DNA of 64,000 nt, from the NCBI RefSeq assembly GCF_947623445.1, contig NC_135240.1:28148001-28212000 (forward strand), read 5' to 3'. This document shows, piece by piece, positions 58,475 through 64,000 of this stretch. Made by a program: the position numbers and the translations under genes. The stretch is from Clavelina lepadiformis. Lineage: Eukaryota > Chordata > Ascidiacea > Aplousobranchia > Clavelinidae. Numbering within the stretch: the first letter of the stretch is position 1; every line of letters starts with the position of its first letter. Below the pieces are notes generated by a model. The model saw only the letters and a program-made list of their open reading frames with translations. It ran no database searches and was not told where the DNA came from.

Positions 58475-58740
58475 TACAAAAACAAATTTCAATTCAACTT
58501 TAAAAATTAATGTAATGACGTAAACAATCTAAAGGCGTTTAATATGTGTGACATTGATTTAATGTAGCTGGAAATTAAATTCATAATATGATGAACATTA
58601 GTTGAAGATATTGAATTACACCAGATCTTGATCGTGAAGTATAGAAGCAAATAACAGGTCAAATATACGCAACATACCACTGACTAAGAACCTGGTTTTC
58701 GATTTCGCAAAAGACGTTTCCTTTCATTTCGAGTTGATGT
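58475..58740 (+). repeat. Inverted partner of 41235-41510
   Basis: It is the reverse complement of 41235-41510 and marks the right boundary of the duplicated mosaic. Confidence 0.75.
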
Positions 58741-60468
58741 AAAATTTAACCTGCGAAGTGTAAATATTCTTTCGACTTACTTTATATTAAACCTTGTAAT
58801 GTATTAATTTTGTTGCCTATTTAAAATGTATATTGTTTAGCAGCTTATAACTACAATAAACCACAGCGAAGGTTCGACAAAACTTTGCGGATTTCGATGT
58901 TTACTCCCTTACTGGCTTCATTTAAGTTACTCTGTGTAACTTGATCGTGGATTAAATAATACCTTGTGTAAGAATAAATTGACTTGTTTGTATATTTCAT
59001 TAAGATAATAAATTATTTACATTTAATCACTTTTTCTTAAGCAAAGAGAAACAAACATCCAGGGTGAAAGCAGACACTTTCAAACAAACGTAAATTGCCG
59101 CAAATATAAAGCCTAGTCGTTAGGCCTATTTTTCATAGATCTGATGACAACGTAATTCGGGCCTAATATTACGTCTGAACTGGGTCGCTTTCGGATATGA
59201 AAGGTCTAAATTGTAGTGGTTTTGGTAACATCGCCAAGTGAAAGTGTGGCCACATGACTTGCTGAACAATTGCCTTAAAAAGCACACCATGGCGCAAGTA
59301 AGCAGCTTGCTATAATGCAATTTGGTCTAACGTTTAGCCTATGAAACCACAGCAAATTTTGTTAACCTATTAAGTAGGCTACTCTTTGGAATTTACGAAC
59401 GAAATTTAATGTTTGCTGTTTTCCATGTTGACGTGGAAAAAACGTTTATGAGTAAACAAAGGATGCAATTTATCTTATAACTTATTGAAAACTCAAAATA
59501 GCGTCCGTCTTTCTTATGTGAGCGACTGGGCTCTGTTAACGGACGCAAAAGAAGTCCAACTTGCAGTATATGTACGAGTACATCGTGTGTCATACATTGT
59601 AAGGCTAGACAACATTTATTTTTCAAAGTTGAAGATGAAAATTGTCTTGAAAATGTTAAAATATTTAACGCTGAACTTTCTCGTGCTTTGCGTACCCTGA
59701 AAACCGTGAAATTGAACAATGAGCAGTCAATTTACGACAATAGACCTTGCTTCGATATTACTAAGATATTACACTTGTTGGAAACATAGAAATAAAGGTG
59801 AAAATTACATTAAGGCGGCAATTATACGTTGTCGAAACTGCTGACCAATCATCGTGATTTTCTTGTTAGCACTGTAGCGTGACCACTTGGTGGCGCAACC
59901 GAGTAAATCTCTTTAACATCGTGGACTGCGGCTAACAGGAGTCAGCTTCGCCCTTTCTGTCAGTTTTTGTTCATTAACTTCTTGTCGCTACAACCAGTCA
60001 TGTCATACTCGGCAGGTTATTGTTGTCAACTGGCGTTTTCAAAAACCTGAAATATCCCATGTTCAGAAACAACCAGTCAAAGACATCTAAAACATATTAG
60101 ATTGAAGGAGGAACATTCCTTGTATAGCAGTTCAAGATATTGGAGCGGTTTGATACGTGTAAACCCACCGATGTATCTTCAATAACTCCGGTGTCTCCGA
60201 CTCTTTTAGCGCAGCTTTACAGGCAGCATTGGCCCTGAAAAAAAACAAGACTTGATGCCTATTCTGCTGCCACAACTACAACCGGTCTAACTGATGCTCG
60301 TTTGTCAATGCGAGAAACACTCAATCAACGCGCATTCCAGTTGCGTCATAATTACATCATCGTACACAAAATATAAACCATGCCGAGTTTGATGCTCGGG
60401 CCTAGTCAGTGCCTGTGGGGAGACAAGAGACATCACAAGCGAACATGTTCCTACAGAAGCATGTAGTG
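58741..60468. other. Spacer without a visible gene
   Basis: No domain, splice pattern or repeat partner was found. Confidence 0.4.
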
Positions 60469-60756
60469 CAGTGGTTCTTAAACTGGGGGGCGTGCAAGAT
60501 TCATAAGGGGGGCGCGAGAGATGACAAATGTGCATTATCTTCTACATTCTTCATAAAACATGTGCATTATCTTCTACAGAGCCTCGAATTAAACGTTTGG
60601 TTTCCCAAAAAACAACTAAATCTGTCACATTAATGAAAGTTAATTGAAAATAAAGTGTTTTTGTATTAAATGGTTTTTAATTTTGCAATGAGGTGAGGCG
60701 CGGATTTTTTAGGTACCGTCAAGGGGGTCGTGTGCCAAAAATTTTAAGAACCCTTG
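60469..60756. mobile_element. hAT MITE, duplication ATGTAGTG
   Basis: The termini CAGTGGTTCTTAAACTGGGG and TTTTAAGAACCCTTG are inverted counterparts, bordered by ATGTAGTG on both sides (60461-60468 and 60757-60764). It is 288 bp and non-coding. Its right half recurs at 45615-45748. Confidence 0.92.
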
Positions 60757-60764
60757 ATGTAGTG

Positions 60765-61634
60765 GGTGACCGCGTGTATGCAAGGAGCTGAAGCCAAAGA
60801 AAATAGAAGAAGTGTGGAAACTGTTAACAGGCGGGTAACAGAAGCACAGGTGATTAAAACGTATTTCAAGTGTCTTATTTGTGAGATTGAGAAATTTTTG
60901 CGTCGTCTATGTCAAAGATTTTCCCCTTTGTTTGATCATAATTTTAACAGTAAAAGCAAAGAATTGCGGATCAAAAAATACGCTTTGATGCTGGGGGCGC
61001 GGCAGCTCAAACAAATCCCGCGTCACAATAATTGTTGTAGTTTCCAAGACCTTAGATCACGGTCTGTCGCGACCAACAAATGTGGTTTTCTTCTCGACGC
61101 AACTAAAGGTCGCCTTTGTTTGTCAGAGTAGACCAGCGTATCATGCATCACGTGAGCTAAATCACATAAAGAAGCGAATTGTTTGTTAAAAATGAAACCT
61201 TACCAATAAATTAATCGCGATCTTATTTCCCCGGCTAATGTCTGTCGTTACGTAACTTTCCTAATTATGTTTTCACAATCTCCTAATTATTTATCGGTCC
61301 ACGATCTTCAGATCCAACAGACATCAAGTTTTCAAATTTTACTGACCAGATGTAAAAAAAAAACATTTCAAAGTATCATTTATCTGCAAATTATTTTGTG
61401 CGGTAGAACTTTCGCATTCACAATAAAAGTAAAATTTTGCAGGAAACCGAAAACCACAAAACTATTTCACCAAATATACCAGACTGCAACAGATTTCTAA
61501 CAAACAACGACAAGAATTTGTAACAGAGTTAATAAAAATAGCTCTTTTAAATATCTTGAAGTGCAAGAGAACAATCAAATCTTAAGGAATAAAGTTGGAG
61601 AAATAACAAAATTAAAATGGTCGGATAACATGTT
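60765..61634. other. 3' flank of the IAP gene
   Basis: No gene is supported. The open frame at 60766-61131 starts without an ATG and shows no family resemblance. Confidence 0.4.
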
Positions 61635-64000
61635 TCAGTTCAAATCCACACGAACGCGAAAAATAGGTTCCGCCGAAAATCTTTGATCACAGCGATCACA
61701 ACAATCAAATTGTGCTCGAGGAATGAGCCGTTGTCTCGCCACATCCTCGCCACAGTTCGTGCACATTCTTTCCTTCTCATCATCATGTCCAGCTTCATTG
61801 GTTGAAATAAAAGATCGAATTCTTTCTCGAACAAGCGATCGACAAATGGGACAAGTCGATGCGTTTTCAGCGCAACCAACACAACAAGCAATATGTCCGC
61901 ATGGAATAAGCACAACAATCGCTTGTTCATTGCCACAAACTTTACACATTCTTTCCTCCTGTAAACGACGTATCTCTTGAAGTCCGGATGTTGTAGATAG
62001 ATCACTGGCTGATGTTGTCGGAGTTGCTTCAGCCGTTGCAGACGTTGATCTTCCTTCTTCAGATCTGTTGGAAGCAGATTCTTCCTCCATCGCAAGAATG
62101 GACTCAACGAAGATTTCAAGACTTGAAAATCCGTTGCCAGTGGCTTCGTATTTTCTAGGAAATAAATAAATTCTTTTACAACAGAAAAAAATTTACTATC
62201 AATAAAATTGAAATAAAAAGTTGTTAACACTTATCGTTCAAGAAAACCTCAGACAATCCGGCCATAGACTTAGCATGTCGTTTAAATCATTTTAAATATT
62301 ATATCGTTAAGTTGCCGCGTCAACTGACTCGAAGCAACTCAAGTCAAATTCTAGAACAAGTCATTGCAATCTTGAACCTCACCTCTTCAGAGAAGTTCTT
62401 ATCACGCTTTCATCGAACCCAAACTGTCTTGCTTGCTCAATTAGCTCAGATGAAGACATCTCCTCATCAATTCTCCTCTCTAGAGACCTTGCCTCTTCCC
62501 TGGGATCAATGATCGTCGGACCAGCATTGGGATTTCCTCTTCGTAAATCAAAAACAACAAAATTTTATTTCCTTAACTTGAACGGCAATCATCATAATGT
62601 AACGAAGCTCACCTTGATTCTGATTGAAAATATCTGAGTTGTGCAGTCGGATTTGCTGGATTCCTAATTATCGGTCGTCTTAGATTGGGGAATCGAGAAA
62701 CGATCCCATGAACATAATCTGGACCTTTTTGCTGAAGAACGAACTCGCACCTGGACAGAAGATTTAAGTTTGTTAAACATAGAAATCATAAAAAAGCCAA
62801 ATCTGGTAAACTCTTTCAATGAGAAGAAAAATTCCACTTACATTGGAAACCATTTGGCGTGCTCTTCCCATGGATCGTCATCTCTCTCCCAATTTTGTAA
62901 TCCTCCGTTGCAATACCAACATTTTACTCGATCTCTTACACCTGGGCAATAAAGGAAAAAAGTTAGAGGAGTCACAAATATCTGCATGAATCTTAAGCTT
63001 GAAAATATAAGCCAGTACTTTATAAGATCCACTCACCTAAGTAATACATTCCTGCGTTTGCAATTTGTCTGGGAGTTGCCCGAATCCTATGAGCAGGCCA
63101 CGATGATGAGTGATCCAGGAAAGTTTGAAGACGAGATTCCTCGCTCCTCATGTGAGGATTCACCGGATTCGAACACGGAAACAATTTCATGTTTCCCAAA
63201 TTAGTTTCAAGATTTCTATGTGAGTTTGCTATGGTTGACGCAACCACACTAGGTGGAGGTGTGGTGCACGAACTATTCCTAAATGTAGCTGTATGAAACA
63301 CTGTTGCCTCCGTGGCGTTTGGTGAATTTGATCTGATGCCAATGCCATTTGTAATGACTTCTCCTGCTGTGATTTGTCTTCTTTGATCTTCTGAAGCCTG
63401 TGGATTCCCAGATGTTGGAGGTCGTGTTGCTGAGCTTGCCGCGTTTCGATGGCCATGGGGTGGCGTAAGTCCAAGTTGACGAATAAAGGAATCTAGAATT
63501 TACCAATATTTACAATGCGGTTGTTGTAACGTCGTATGAACAGGTAATTGCTAATCACCCACGTAACTCGTTCTATTATGACAGCATAAACGGAAGTATA
63601 GTGAGGCAAATTAACGAGACACTTAATGATACTGCAAAATGAATCAATCACTCATTATAATGAGCATCATCAGAAGCCAAGTTAGTCGAATTATTGTTAA
63701 AGTTTAATTTAATTAATTACTAATTGGAACATTTCTTTCATCTCTCCCAGTTATGAGGTCACAATCAGGTTTATGCCAAACGTGTGACGTAGGGTCGTCT
63801 TCTACATTCCAATTTTCCACACACTGGCCACAACTGAAAAGATTAGTTGCCATTAGGGTTATTTGCTACATTGATGTAAGTTAAAATGTTAACTGATAAC
63901 TTGTACAAAAACTTAACAAACTGACTTGTACCTGAAGCATTTGACTCGATCTTTGTAACCTGTGAAGTAGAATCCTCCCGATGCCAACCTTCTAACATCA
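61635..64000 (-). CDS. Inhibitor-of-apoptosis protein (BIR, BIR, UBA, RING), 5' end outside
   Basis: Minus-strand exons join in frame: from the window edge to 63932, then 63833-63721, 63492-63037, 62941-62842, 62750-62613, 62538-62383 and 62154-61635. The visible part holds a first BIR ([14 protein letters not shown], then the His/Cys of VWHKPDC). A Ser/Thr-rich linker follows, then a second complete BIR from ESRLQTFL through [10 protein letters not shown] and [12 protein letters not shown]. Next come a UBA ([20 protein letters not shown], then [12 protein letters not shown]) and a C3HC4 RING ([23 protein letters not shown]). This matches cIAP/XIAP-type ubiquitin ligases that restrain caspases and act in NF-kB signalling. 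No CARD is seen. Unusually, the RING is not at the C-terminus: about 50 residues follow, ending in a degenerate second RING-like segment. The N-terminus lies beyond the window. Confidence 0.93.

Noticed and set aside
60766-61131. Open frame of 121 codons beside a hAT element
   Set aside because: It lacks an ATG start, begins at the hAT target duplication and shows no domain.

Overview
The window is AT-rich animal nuclear DNA. Four split or long genes are metazoan: syntenin, a DDI1-type aspartic protease, an LRR transmembrane receptor and an IAP with BIR, UBA and RING domains. A fifth, homogentisate 1,2-dioxygenase, is uninterrupted. Short GT-AG introns, a UBA retained in DDI1 and many short hAT elements suggest an invertebrate, perhaps a tunicate. 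The species is inferred, not shown.

Region 1 (1-23 kb) is accessory DNA. It holds nested inverted repeats, a recent internally deleted Ty3/gypsy element (3868-7433) that landed in one arm of an inverted repeat, and two decayed DNA transposons of one family in opposite orientation (9275-10853, 11083-12997). It also has two LTR-like elements with 5-bp target duplications (13783-14640, 17915-18371), a MULE with a 9-bp target duplication (18425-19070) and a hAT with a BED-finger remnant (21333-22155). Between them sits a small C2H2 zinc-finger family: two intact genes (15650-16669, 19451-20452) and several broken pieces, one on the far side of the inverted repeat.

Region 2 (23-39.3 kb) is the genic core. 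It contains syntenin (+, eight coding exons), DDI1 (-, seven exons, duplicated ubiquitin-interacting motif) and a two-module LRR receptor (-, fourteen supported exons plus a possible last one). Most exon junctions were phased by hand and keep frame.

Region 3 (39.3-59 kb) is a mosaic of direct and inverted segmental duplications. It carries exons of an unknown gene (41579-42896), an intact intronless HGD (50238-51554) and two tandem decayed GART copies (54839-56172, 57132-58471).

Region 4 (59-64 kb) ends in an IAP gene on the minus strand that runs off the window. Its RING is followed by a degenerate second RING-like segment.

The genes do not form one pathway. HGD is tyrosine catabolism, GART purine synthesis, syntenin PDZ scaffolding, DDI1 ubiquitin-linked proteolysis, and the IAP ubiquitin ligation and caspase control. 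The most distinctive content is the layered duplication and insertion history, which can be ordered from target-site duplications.
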